DNA from: Marinobacter excellens HL-55
Lineage (GTDB): Bacteria > Pseudomonadota > Gammaproteobacteria > Pseudomonadales > Oleiphilaceae
DNA: 39,594 nt
NCBI GenBank assembly: GCA_001314845.1
Contig: LJZQ01000032.1
Span: forward strand, 1-39,594
Reading direction: 5' to 3'
Shown here: piece after piece, positions 9,192-16,743 of the stretch
How the letters are laid out: every line of letters starts with the position of its first letter
How positions within the stretch are numbered: the stretch's first letter is position 1
Program-made: the position numbers and the translations under genes
The notes under the pieces: model-generated
Database searches by the model: none
Seen by the model: only the letters and a program-made list of their open reading frames with translations
Told to the model about the DNA's origin: nothing

Positions 9192-10340
9192 TTAGTTCGG
9201 ATTCCGGCCGCGAGCATCGGCGAATTTGACGCCGCCCTCACCCACCAGAAGAAGATTGGTACCAGATACCGGAACCACAGCCATCAGGCCTTCCCGATCA
9301 TTCCGGAAATGCACCCGGAAGCTTTCACCGCCGTTGGTGCTCATCAGTACTGCGCCGCCGTTGCCAACCAGAGTAATCCGGCCGTCGTCAGCCACTACGC
9401 CGTTGTTCAATGTCGCCCCACCCTCATTCGGCACAACCGTCCAGCTGCGGCCGAGATCGGTAGACCGGAAAGTGTTACCTCTAAGGCCGAAGGCGATGAC
9501 CTCGTTTACCTGGCCGGTACCCATCACGCCAAACAATGAGCCTGTGTAGGGGCTTTCGCGACGCTCCCAGCTGTCACCACCATCCACTGACACGTGGATC
9601 TGACCGGCTTCACCCACCACTACAAGGCCGCCACCGGTTACCTGGCCAATGCTGTTAAGGTGAAAGCTCTGAGGGTTATCCAGTTTGGGAGCCCAGTCCT
9701 GCCAGGTTTCACCGCCATCCTGAGTTCTCAGGATCATGCCGTAGGCACCAACCACAAAACCGTGGCTGTCGTCTTCAAACCAGACATCGAGAAACGGGTT
9801 GACCGGCCCGACATCCAAATCCGCCTGCATGTTTTCCAGCGTAAACAGAAGGTCATCCAGAGCCCATTCGAGATCGGCTTTCTCATCATCCGGAGCCTGC
9901 TCAATCTGCTCTTCCATGGCAGCAATCTGTTCTTCTTTGCTTTCCATAGCCAATTCGGACGCTTGAATGCCGTTCAGCTGCAAAGTCCAGTTCTCGCCAC
10001 CGTCAGAGGAGTGCAACACCACCCCACTGTGACCCACTGCCCAGCCATGCTGTTCCGTGCCGAAATCGACAGAGTTAAGAGTCAGCGCAACCGGCACCGC
10101 GCCCTGCACCCAGGTCTCTCCATCATCATCCGAGAAGATAATGTGGCCACGCTCACCAACGGCGACGATGCGCTCGCCGGCCCGCGTCGCATCATTGAGC
10201 AACGATTCGGGAGCCAGCAGCGTCGCACGCGCGGGGGTTTCAAGAATATCCGGCAGCGCAAATGCCGCGGGCGCTGCCAGCGCCATGGAGACACCCATAC
10301 AGGCGGTCCCCAGAGTCTCGCACATGAACCTATTAGCCAT
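9192..10340 (-). CDS. Ycf48-like Asp-box (BNR repeat) beta-propeller protein, exported
   Basis: This 382-residue protein has an N-terminal signal peptide (residues 1 to about 28, ending AAFALP). The mature part holds at least six Asp-box repeats of the S-x-D-x-G-x-x-W type: SDDDGETW, SSDGGENW, TQDGGETW, SVDGGDSW, STDLGRSW and STNGGESF. This predicts a Ycf48/sialidase-like beta-propeller in the periplasm. A highly charged helical segment of about 50 residues (ELAMESKEEQIAAMEEQIE onward) interrupts the propeller after the second repeat. Ycf48 itself helps photosystem II assembly in cyanobacteria, but that is only the name of the fold family. Here, between DUF1329 and RND genes, a periplasmic accessory or scaffold for the exporter is more likely. 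Its Shine-Dalgarno sequence is weak (AGG). Confidence 0.85.
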   Translation of the reverse strand: MANRFMCETLGTACMGVSMALAAPAAFALPDILETPARATLLAPESLLNDATRAGERIVAVGERGHIIFSDDDGETWVQGAVPVALTLNSVDFGTEQHGWAVGHSGVVLHSSDGGENWTLQLNGIQASELAMESKEEQIAAMEEQIEQAPDDEKADLEWALDDLLFTLENMQADLDVGPVNPFLDVWFEDDSHGFVVGAYGMILRTQDGGETWQDWAPKLDNPQSFHLNSIGQVTGGGLVVVGEAGQIHVSVDGGDSWERRESPYTGSLFGVMGTGQVNEVIAFGLRGNTFRSTDLGRSWTVVPNEGGATLNNGVVADDGRITLVGNGGAVLMSTNGGESFRVHFRNDREGLMAVVPVSGTNLLLVGEGGVKFADARGRNPN

Positions 10341-10384
10341 TCAAATTGCCTTTCCGTTGATTGTGTCTTTTACGCTTCGCCCCT

Positions 10385-10429
10385 GGCCTGATGGAAACAC
10401 AAACAAACCGGCAGCCATCAGGCCGCCGG
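10385..10429 (-). promoter_or_regulatory. Overlapping, mutually exclusive hairpins in the DUF1329/Asp-box spacer
   Basis: Two inverted repeats share the same bases. One is a compact hairpin, CCGGCAGCC/GGCCGCCGG (10408-10416 and 10421-10429, one mismatch, loop ATCA), followed on the minus strand by a T-rich tail (10407-10396). The other is a perfect 10-bp pair, GGCCTGATGG (10385-10394) with CCATCAGGCC (10415-10424). Both cannot form at once. The layout recalls attenuation or differential mRNA processing. Function is inferred. Confidence 0.4.
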
Positions 10430-10479
10430 TGTCCGCAAAACCACTGCCACTATCATGGATAAGAGGGTGCGCCAGAAAC

Positions 10480-11868
10480 TCAGCGCACACTCCGCCGACG
10501 CAGCGAGGCCGGTGAAAAATAACGTACGTTAGGTACGTCGTCAGTAAACACCCGAGTTCCAGACTCCTCAGTATCCAGACCCAACACGTGATAACGCCGT
10601 GCCTGAAGGTCGTGGTATACATCAAGGACTGTCCAGACGCCCGGCAATTCGTAATAGTTCTTTGGAATACCCATGGTCACACGCCAAAGTTCGCCCCGGC
10701 CGTCGTACTGGTCAAGCAATACCGTATTCCAGCTGTCGGCATCCACATAGAAACGACGCTTACCATAGATGTGCCGCTCGCCCTGCTTGAGATTAGCCTC
10801 AACCACATGCACCCGGTGCAACTCCCAGCGCGTCAGATCTGGATTAAGATGAGACATACCCAGGATCTCTGAATAGGGCGTGCCCTTTTCACCAATGCGA
10901 TAATTGTTGTACGGGATATAGATTTCTCTTATCCCTTCATAATTCCAGTTATAGCGATCCATTGCACCGTTGAAGATGTCGGTGTCATCAGCTGTACGCA
11001 GGTTGTCAGCTGCAGCGATCGGAGAGTCATACCCAAGGTTGGGTGCACGACGAACACGGCGCTGGCCAGCGTTGTAACCCCAGCCATTCCGAGGGTTAAT
11101 AATCTGGTTCAGGGTCTCGTGGATCAGGATCGCACCACCGGCAAGGCGTGGTGGAGACTGAGTGAACGAGAGATAGTAGAAAATAATGTTATCGAGATCG
11201 CTTTCTCCGCCTTCCGGATTGTAAAAATTGAAGAAGGCTTCCTGCTGGGACGTCACCAGACCGTAATCACCGTTGGTCTGAACCGCCACTTCACTGGAAC
11301 GACGGGTAACCGAGACACCGCGCCAGCGGGTCAGATGATTCCAGACAACCTGCCAGGCTTTTTCTTCATCCGTGCCGTGCAGAATCGGGAATGGGTAGCC
11401 ACCAAACGCGCCACTGATACCCTCCGCCTGTCCTTCGATCTGGGCATTGACGGCATTATTGCGGGTGTTTTCTGCTACCCAGTCCGGAATGGCATGGGTA
11501 CGCCGGGACTGGTACACGGGAATGCGAAAGGTGGTGGGATAGGTTTCGAGCATGGCCCGGACGCCATCGGTCAGGTGCTCGCGGTATTGCTCCGCATTGG
11601 CAGCAGTAATCGTAAACAACACCTCATCATCCGGAAAGGGATTAATGTGATGCTGACCGCTGCCCTGATAGCCAGCTGGCGCCTCGGTTAACCCCCCGGT
11701 CCAGGCTGGAATGGTACCAGCTTCGTTACCGGCCTTAATGGAACCGAAAGGCGTCAGATCCTGACCAAGACGATTGGCCTCAGCAGAAGAAACCGCCGCC
11801 TGTAATGGAGCCGCTGCAAACGAAAGCGCAAGCAGCCCGCCAAATAATGCGTTCTTGTTGTATCTCAT
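10480..11868 (-). CDS. DUF1329 family envelope protein
   Basis: This exported protein of 462 residues has a signal peptide (MRYNKNALFGGLLALSFAAA, cleaved near ...LQAA at about 25). The mature N-terminus contains EANRLGQDLTPFGSIKAGN followed by IPAWTGGL, the hallmark opening of DUF1329 proteins. The rest is rich in Tyr, Trp and Arg, with IYIPYNNYRIGEKGTPYSEI and a C-terminal RRYHVLGLDTEE segment. The family is thought to adopt a LolA/LolB-like lipid-binding fold and is regularly encoded with DUF1302, Ycf48-like and RND genes. Here DUF1302 is absent. AAGG lies 8 bases before the ATG. It is the first gene of the unit. A periplasmic or outer-membrane-associated carrier for the RND exporter is the best guess. 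Confidence 0.9.
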   Translation of the reverse strand: MRYNKNALFGGLLALSFAAAPLQAAVSSAEANRLGQDLTPFGSIKAGNEAGTIPAWTGGLTEAPAGYQGSGQHHINPFPDDEVLFTITAANAEQYREHLTDGVRAMLETYPTTFRIPVYQSRRTHAIPDWVAENTRNNAVNAQIEGQAEGISGAFGGYPFPILHGTDEEKAWQVVWNHLTRWRGVSVTRRSSEVAVQTNGDYGLVTSQQEAFFNFYNPEGGESDLDNIIFYYLSFTQSPPRLAGGAILIHETLNQIINPRNGWGYNAGQRRVRRAPNLGYDSPIAAADNLRTADDTDIFNGAMDRYNWNYEGIREIYIPYNNYRIGEKGTPYSEILGMSHLNPDLTRWELHRVHVVEANLKQGERHIYGKRRFYVDADSWNTVLLDQYDGRGELWRVTMGIPKNYYELPGVWTVLDVYHDLQARRYHVLGLDTEESGTRVFTDDVPNVRYFSPASLRRRSVR

Positions 11869-11891
11869 TGTGCAACCTTAAATCCGTCTGG

Positions 11892-11908
11892 AAGCCCTTT
11901 GAGGGCTT
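11892..11908 (-). other. Short stem-loop in the DUF1329 leader; pepN-DUF1329 spacer
   Basis: A 7-bp stem (AAGCCCT and AGGGCTT) with a 3-base loop lies 24 bases upstream of the DUF1329 start. The 177-base gap 11869-12045 contains no gene. A second weak inverted repeat (GCGGTGA at 12001-12007, TCACCGC at 12022-12028) follows the pepN stop, without a T-run. The promoter of the DUF1329 unit probably lies in this gap. Confidence 0.3.
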
Positions 11909-12045
11909 TATTGTTATGGTCTGATGCTATCGCAGACTTTCAACCAGATTAGCCGATTGCGCAACATTGTCTATCAACCGAAAGTGCGATTTTGTATCCA
12001 GCGGTGACGACGGCGTAACAATCACCGCAGGATACGGACCCGGCG

Positions 12046-14685
12046 TCAGCCGGCCAGGCTTTTGTGAACAACCTCGTAGACGTCGCGGGACAGCTCACTT
12101 TTATCACGAATACGCTCAAGAGCGGCTTTCATTTGATCGCTGTAGAGCGGCGCAAACTTCCTCCAGCGCGTCAGCGGAGACACCAACCGTGCAGCAATCT
12201 GGGGGTTACTGTCGTCCAGTCGGCACACCTGCTCAGAGAGGAACTGATAACCGCTTCCGTCCGGATTGTGGAAGGCCGCCAGGTTCTGGCCGGCAAACAC
12301 ACCCACCACGGACCGCACCTTGTTCGGATTTTTCCAGTCGAACGCCGGATGCTGCAGCAACTGCTGAATCTGGGGCAACTGCCCGGCCTGATCGCTGGAA
12401 GCCTGCACCGAGAACCACAATTCGACCACCTGGGGATCATCACTGAACCGCTGATAGAAATCGGCTAACGCGCGGTCGCGCTCAGCTGCAAAGCCGGAGT
12501 TCACTAACGCCCTCAGCGCCCCAAGACGATCGGTCATGTTGTCGGCGATTTCGAGCTGCTCAAGGGCCAACGTCAGAGCCTGCTCATCATCAATATGCAG
12601 CAGCCATCCCAACGCAATATTGCGCAGGCTTCGACGGGCGATCGCTTCAGAAGACAACTGATAGTCGCCCCGGTCGAGGTTGCGCTGATGGCAGGCCAGA
12701 AGCTCATCCCGCAGGGCGTGAGCCAGACACTTCAGCACCTGCTCACGGGCAGCATGAATGGCGGGCACATCAGCCTGATCCGACAGCTCAACCAGATAGG
12801 CCTCCGATGGCAACAACAGCATTTTGGCCACCAGCGCCTGATCCAGCTCAGAATCGTTCAGAAGGTGGCGATAGGCCTCAATCAGGCGAGGCTCAACGCT
12901 GTCATCCTTTGCCGCCCCCAACAGCGACTGAATCACGTCCACCGCCAGCCGCTGACCGGCATCCCAACGGTTAAAGCCGTCGGGATCGTGGCTCATCAGG
13001 AACAGGAGCTGCTCTCGGGTCCAGGGATAGCGCACCCGAACCGGAGCCGAAAAGTCTCGAAGCAACGATGGCACCGGGCGCTCAGTCAAGCCATGAAACT
13101 CAATACAGTGCTCAGATTCCGTGAGCTCGAGCACCCGATCCACTGGGCCTCTCTGCTCTTCTGCGCTCAGATTGAGTGGCAAAGACTCACCAGCGGTGTT
13201 CAGCAGCCCCACCGCAAACGGAATATGCTGCGGCTTTTTGTGGGTCTGACCTGGCGTATCGGGGATCGCCTGTTTGATCGTCAGCCGGTAGACGCCGTTC
13301 GCCTCATCGTAATCATCCGCCACGGTCACAATCGGTGTACCGGCCTGCTCATACCACAGCCGGAACTGGGCCAGGTCTCGGCCAGAAGCGTCCTCCATCG
13401 CGCGGACGAAGTCGTCGGTGGTGACCGCCTGACCGTCGTGGCGCTCAAAATATAGATCACTGCCCTTGCGGAACATCTCTGAGCCCAGCAGGTTATGGAG
13501 CATACGCACCACTTCTGCACCCTTCTCATAAATGGTCAGAGTGTAAAAATTGGTGATTTCCATATAGGACGCGGGTCGAATCGGGTGTGCCATAGGGCCC
13601 GCGTCTTCGGCAAACTGCGCGGTGCGCAGCAGGGTCACGTCTTCAATCCGCTTGACCGTAGGCGATCCCATATCGGCGGAAAACTGCGAATCGCGGAAGA
13701 CGGTAAAGCCTTCTTTCAGGCTGAGCTGGAACCAGTCCCGGCAGGTTACCCGGTTGCCGGACCAGTTATGGAAGTACTCATGGGCAACGATGGCTTCAAT
13801 GCGCTGGAAGGCAGCATCGGTGGCGGTATCCTGGCTGGCCAGTACACACGAGGAGTTGAATATGTTCAGACCCTTGTTTTCCATGGCACCCATGTTGAAG
13901 TCGTCGACCGCCACAATCATGAAGATATCCAGATCGTATTCCCGGCCGTAGACCTCTTCATCCCAGCGCATGGAGCGCTTAAGCGCATCCATCGCATACT
14001 CGCATTTATCCGAGTTGCGGGGCTCCACGTACATGCGCAGATCGATGTTCCGGCCAGAGCAGGTGGTAAAGGTATCTTTTTTCTCCAACAAGTCACCCGC
14101 CACCAGGGCGAAGAGATAGGCGGGCTTGGGGAAGGGATCTTCCCAGGTAACAAAATGCCGGCCATCGTCCAGATCACCCTGCTCAACGGGGTTGCCATTG
14201 GACAACAATACCGGATATGCGCCTTTATCCGCTTCAACTCGGGTGCGGAAGCGCGCCATCACATCCGGGCGATCCGGGTAATAGGTGATGCAGCGGAAAC
14301 CTTCGGCCTCACATTGCGTGCAGAACATACCGGAGGACTTGTACAACCCCTCAAGGCGCGTGTTGTTCTGGGGCTCGATCCAGGTGACCACCACTAGCTG
14401 GAATTCTGCAGGCACGTCCGGGATCGCCAGTTTATCGCCATCATCCTGGTAGGCGTCCGCGGACAGCACTGAGCCATTCAGTTCCAGCGATTCAAGTTTC
14501 AGGCTGTCGCCGTTCAACTCCAGCGGCCCGCCCGCAGCGGCCTCAGGATTGCGGCGCATGGTCAAGGTGCTGTGCACCCGAGCACCGTCCTCGAACAACT
14601 CAAAACGCAGATCCACCTGATCAACAAGATAGGCAGGCACCTGATAATCACTGAGGTAGATTGTTTGTGGCTGGTTGGTACGCAT
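12046..14685 (-). CDS. pepN: Aminopeptidase N (M1 zinc metallopeptidase)
   Basis: This cytosolic broad-specificity aminopeptidase removes N-terminal residues during peptide turnover. It has 879 residues, against 870 in E. coli. The exopeptidase motif GAMEN is at residues 266-270, the zinc site HEYFH at 302-306, and the third zinc ligand Glu lies in the following SLKEGFTVFRD segment. The C-terminal half is the helical alpha domain of the gammaproteobacterial PepN subtype. GGAGAG precedes the ATG. It stands alone on the minus strand between the DUF2797 gene and the DUF1329 unit. Confidence 0.97.
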   Translation of the reverse strand: MRTNQPQTIYLSDYQVPAYLVDQVDLRFELFEDGARVHSTLTMRRNPEAAAGGPLELNGDSLKLESLELNGSVLSADAYQDDGDKLAIPDVPAEFQLVVVTWIEPQNNTRLEGLYKSSGMFCTQCEAEGFRCITYYPDRPDVMARFRTRVEADKGAYPVLLSNGNPVEQGDLDDGRHFVTWEDPFPKPAYLFALVAGDLLEKKDTFTTCSGRNIDLRMYVEPRNSDKCEYAMDALKRSMRWDEEVYGREYDLDIFMIVAVDDFNMGAMENKGLNIFNSSCVLASQDTATDAAFQRIEAIVAHEYFHNWSGNRVTCRDWFQLSLKEGFTVFRDSQFSADMGSPTVKRIEDVTLLRTAQFAEDAGPMAHPIRPASYMEITNFYTLTIYEKGAEVVRMLHNLLGSEMFRKGSDLYFERHDGQAVTTDDFVRAMEDASGRDLAQFRLWYEQAGTPIVTVADDYDEANGVYRLTIKQAIPDTPGQTHKKPQHIPFAVGLLNTAGESLPLNLSAEEQRGPVDRVLELTESEHCIEFHGLTERPVPSLLRDFSAPVRVRYPWTREQLLFLMSHDPDGFNRWDAGQRLAVDVIQSLLGAAKDDSVEPRLIEAYRHLLNDSELDQALVAKMLLLPSEAYLVELSDQADVPAIHAAREQVLKCLAHALRDELLACHQRNLDRGDYQLSSEAIARRSLRNIALGWLLHIDDEQALTLALEQLEIADNMTDRLGALRALVNSGFAAERDRALADFYQRFSDDPQVVELWFSVQASSDQAGQLPQIQQLLQHPAFDWKNPNKVRSVVGVFAGQNLAAFHNPDGSGYQFLSEQVCRLDDSNPQIAARLVSPLTRWRKFAPLYSDQMKAALERIRDKSELSRDVYEVVHKSLAG

Positions 14686-14753
14686 TCACACTCTCCATAC
14701 AGAGATGGCTGGCCAAACCGATAGATTAGAGGCCAGGCAAAAGACTTTTGGGC

Positions 14754-15590
14754 TCAATCAAGAACCCGGAACCGGACTTCGTAACCGGTAAATTTACGAA
14801 TATTGAGGACGCCGGTATCCAGCATCAGGTACTGGCCCTTGATACCCTCAAGCAGCCCTTCCACCTCCGGTATCTTATCCAGATTGTGGGTCTTCACTTT
14901 CGCCGGCCAGACCTGCACCGGATAGCCCAGGCTCAGCGCCGCCTCATCCACCACCTGGATGCTGCTTTCGCCATGCTGCTGTTTCAATTGCGCAAGATCT
15001 TCGTCAATCAGAGACAGCAATTTTCTCCGCTCGTCTTGCAGGTCCAGTTCCGGCACATCGCCTTTGAGCATGGCTCGCCAGTTTGTACGATCTGCCACAT
15101 GTTGCTTACAGACAACTTCGACCAAGCCCGACAGGTAACGGCTGGAGACACGAAGCATCGGAATAGCATCCACCGCACCCTGGTCAATCCAGCGCGTTGG
15201 TACCTGAGAACCCCGGGTAATGCCCACTTTCAAGCCACTGGAGTTAGCCAGATAGACTACATGCTCTACCATGCAATTGCGCTCGCCCCACTCCGGCTCG
15301 CGGCAGGTCCCCAGGTGAAAGTGACACTTCTCGGGGCTCATGATGCAGCTGTCACAGGCCGCAAGCTTCCGGAAGCAGGGGTAGCAGAAGCCCTGGCTAA
15401 AACTCTTTTTGGTGGTTCGGTCGCAATTGATACAGCGGATCACGCCCTCGAAGTCGAGGCGCAGTGTACGACCAATCAGCTCATTCAGAGGCACAGCCGT
15501 GTCGCCCACTTTAAGCTCGTAAGCAACGGGGTTTCCGGCTTCCGCCGGCATTTTTCTCAACCGGCCGGTAACGTCAATGGGTGCGCTCAA
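14754..15590 (-). CDS. DUF2797 family Cys-rich protein (TTG start)
   Basis: This uncharacterised protein has 278 residues. The central part carries a dense cysteine array, CINC at 53-56, CYPC at 69-72, CDSC at 79-82 and further cysteines at 89 and 96, suggesting zinc ribbons. It is followed by YLANSSGLKVGITRGSQVPTRW, which resembles the start of a GIY-YIG-like fold, although the catalytic set was not confirmed. The start codon is TTG at 15588-15590 and overlaps the TGA of the preceding DUF1315 gene as TTGA, so translation is probably coupled. No ATG near the start gives a comparable product. Function is unknown; a nucleic-acid-binding role is plausible from the zinc-ribbon layout only. Confidence 0.85.
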   Translation of the reverse strand: MSAPIDVTGRLRKMPAEAGNPVAYELKVGDTAVPLNELIGRTLRLDFEGVIRCINCDRTTKKSFSQGFCYPCFRKLAACDSCIMSPEKCHFHLGTCREPEWGERNCMVEHVVYLANSSGLKVGITRGSQVPTRWIDQGAVDAIPMLRVSSRYLSGLVEVVCKQHVADRTNWRAMLKGDVPELDLQDERRKLLSLIDEDLAQLKQQHGESSIQVVDEAALSLGYPVQVWPAKVKTHNLDKIPEVEGLLEGIKGQYLMLDTGVLNIRKFTGYEVRFRVLD

Positions 15591-15877
15591 ACCTTGACCT
15601 CAACAAACTGGTCCGGGTCTACATCTTTCTTGCCGCTGGTAAATTTAACCGAGGGATCGCAGGCGGTACCGGCTTTTTCACCACGATCCAGATAGCCAAC
15701 CCGCTGCTCTTCCGGGATGTTATGCTTGTTCTCATAGTAGATCACCGCTTCCAGACTAATTGCCCGCTGTTCTCGGGTCAGAGCCCGGCCATCCGGCCAC
15801 TTACCCAACTCAATGGATTGCTTGAGATTCCGATACACCGTCGGATCCAACCGCTCAATCAATTCGTCGTAGGTCAT
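15587..15877 (-). CDS. DUF1315 (YeaC-like) small protein
   Basis: This is a small acidic conserved protein of 96 residues beginning MTYDELIERLDPTVYRNLK, with the family segment WPDGRALTREQR and ISLEAVIYYENKHN. The frame is open for 22 more codons upstream, but the ATG at 15875-15877 has a near-perfect AGGAGG at the right distance. It is the first gene of a two-gene unit with DUF2797. The function of the family is unknown. About 55 bases upstream is a Fur-box palindrome (15933-15951) that could also influence this gene. Confidence 0.9.
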   Translation of the reverse strand: MTYDELIERLDPTVYRNLKQSIELGKWPDGRALTREQRAISLEAVIYYENKHNIPEEQRVGYLDRGEKAGTACDPSVKFTSGKKDVDPDQFVEVKV

Positions 15878-15920
15878 GACGCCTCCTGAAAAATGATTCA
15901 TGAAAAACCAGCAAATCCGT

Positions 15921-15951
15921 TTGACAGACGCAAATGATAACAATTATCATT
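15921..15951 (+). promoter_or_regulatory. Promoter with Fur box for a small RNA
   Basis: A perfect -35 TTGACA (15921-15926) and a -10 TATCAT (15945-15950) are separated by 18 bases. Over the spacer and -10 lies the palindrome AATGATAACAATTATCATT (15933-15951). Its core TGATAACAATTATCA differs at one base from the 7-1-7 Fur consensus TGATAATNATTATCA. Iron-loaded Fur bound here would block RNA polymerase directly. No protein gene starts downstream on the plus strand. Confidence 0.75.
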
Positions 15952-15956
15952 GCATC

Positions 15957-16045
15957 ACCAAATGACGAAAGGTCGTTTCATTTGGTCTCTCTCATCAGGA
16001 GCTATAAGCTCTTTTTCAGCCCCGCCATTGTGCGGGGCTTTTTTT
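15957..16045 (+). ncRNA. Putative Fur-regulated small RNA (RyhB/PrrF-like by architecture)
   Basis: The predicted transcript starts 7 bases after the -10, near A15957, and ends in the T-run of a terminator, about 89 nt in all. It opens with a hairpin whose 9-bp stem is ACCAAATGA (15957-15965) and TCATTTGGT (15978-15986). An unpaired pyrimidine-rich stretch (about 15987-16017) containing CTCTCTCATCAGGAG could act as the pairing region, and a strong terminator hairpin follows. Size, Fur-box promoter, single-stranded middle and terminator match the architecture of iron-sparing small RNAs such as RyhB and PrrF, which repress non-essential iron-protein mRNAs with Hfq when iron is scarce. Sequence homology to those RNAs was not tested. 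The only open frame across it runs straight through the terminator and is not a plausible gene. Confidence 0.7.
16018..16045 (+). terminator. Rho-independent terminator of the small RNA
   Basis: An 8-bp GC-rich stem (AGCCCCGC and GCGGGGCT) with a 6-base loop is followed by seven T on the plus strand. On the minus strand it is followed by GAAAAAGAGC, so its polarity is plus. It therefore serves a plus-strand transcript rather than the rhomboid gene that ends at 16052 on the minus strand. Confidence 0.88.
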
Positions 16046-16051
16046 GTCCGG

Positions 16052-16726
16052 CTACCTGACTCTGCGTGGCGGCGGAATGATGGCCGCCAGCGCCAGGCCA
16101 GCAACAAAACCGCCCAGATGTGCCTCGTTAGCCATGCGGCCTATCCCGATCATTTCCGGAAGGGGCGTAAAGCCAATGATCATCCACACCAGCGCGAATG
16201 TCACCAGCGCCGGCGGAAACTGAAACCGCGGCCAGCGGCGCTGGCTCAGCCAGCAATAACCCAGGATGCCGTAAACAACCCCGGACAAGCCACCGAATAA
16301 CGGACCCGACACCAGGTATTGCAGTCCGTTAGAGGCCAGACTGGTCACCAAAAACAGGATAATCAGGCGTATGCGGCCATCCATCCACTCAATCTGACTG
16401 CCCAGAAACCACAGCATCACCGAATTGAAGATGATATGGGTCCAGCTGAAGTGCAGAAAGTCCGGTGTGATCAGCCGCCAGATCTGGCCGCTGGCCAGAG
16501 TGGCCGACAGTGCGTCCAGGCGACCGCTCAACGAACTGAAGGTATCCCAAGGAAACTGCCTTGGGTCGACGATCATCATTGCAGCTGCTACGGAGTTCTG
16601 TCCCATCGCGGTAAACCACACCATGACCAGAGCAATCGCGATAACGGCAATGACAAAAGGTGCGTGTTTTGGCGCTGGTTGCCAACGCCCGCCCGGGGTG
16701 ATCGGGGAAGATATCTGCTGATCCAA
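16052..16726 (-). CDS. Rhomboid family intramembrane serine protease (TTG start)
   Basis: This inner-membrane protease of 224 residues has about six membrane helices. The catalytic serine is S148 in GLSGVVYG and the catalytic histidine H203 in ANEAHLGGF. The HxxxN motif of the rhomboid family is at H97-N101 (HIIFN). This set is complete, so the protein should be active. The start is TTG at 16724-16726 with GAGGT five bases upstream; no upstream ATG is available before the preceding gene ends. It lies 17 bases after the metallophosphatase gene and probably belongs to the nadK operon. Rhomboids cleave single-pass membrane proteins within the bilayer; the substrate here is unknown. Confidence 0.93.
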   Translation of the reverse strand: MDQQISSPITPGGRWQPAPKHAPFVIAVIAIALVMVWFTAMGQNSVAAAMMIVDPRQFPWDTFSSLSGRLDALSATLASGQIWRLITPDFLHFSWTHIIFNSVMLWFLGSQIEWMDGRIRLIILFLVTSLASNGLQYLVSGPLFGGLSGVVYGILGYCWLSQRRWPRFQFPPALVTFALVWMIIGFTPLPEMIGIGRMANEAHLGGFVAGLALAAIIPPPRRVR

Positions 16727-16743
16727 GTTGACCTCGCTGATGG

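Noticed and set aside
9192..10340. Photosystem II assembly factor
   Set aside because: The Ycf48 name reflects the Asp-box propeller only. The neighbours are envelope transport genes and no photosynthesis gene is present.
13495..14397. 300-codon open frame opposite pepN
   Set aside because: It is an antisense shadow. pepN carries the GAMEN and HEXXH motifs on the other strand.
16018..16045. Terminator assigned to the rhomboid gene
   Set aside because: The T-run is on the plus strand only. The minus-strand tail is A-rich, so it cannot be a standard terminator for the minus-strand rhomboid gene.
15950..16300. 116-codon plus-strand frame across the small-RNA region
   Set aside because: It runs through the terminator hairpin and into the antisense of the rhomboid gene, has no Shine-Dalgarno sequence, and its product has no sensible composition. 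The small-RNA reading explains the signals better.
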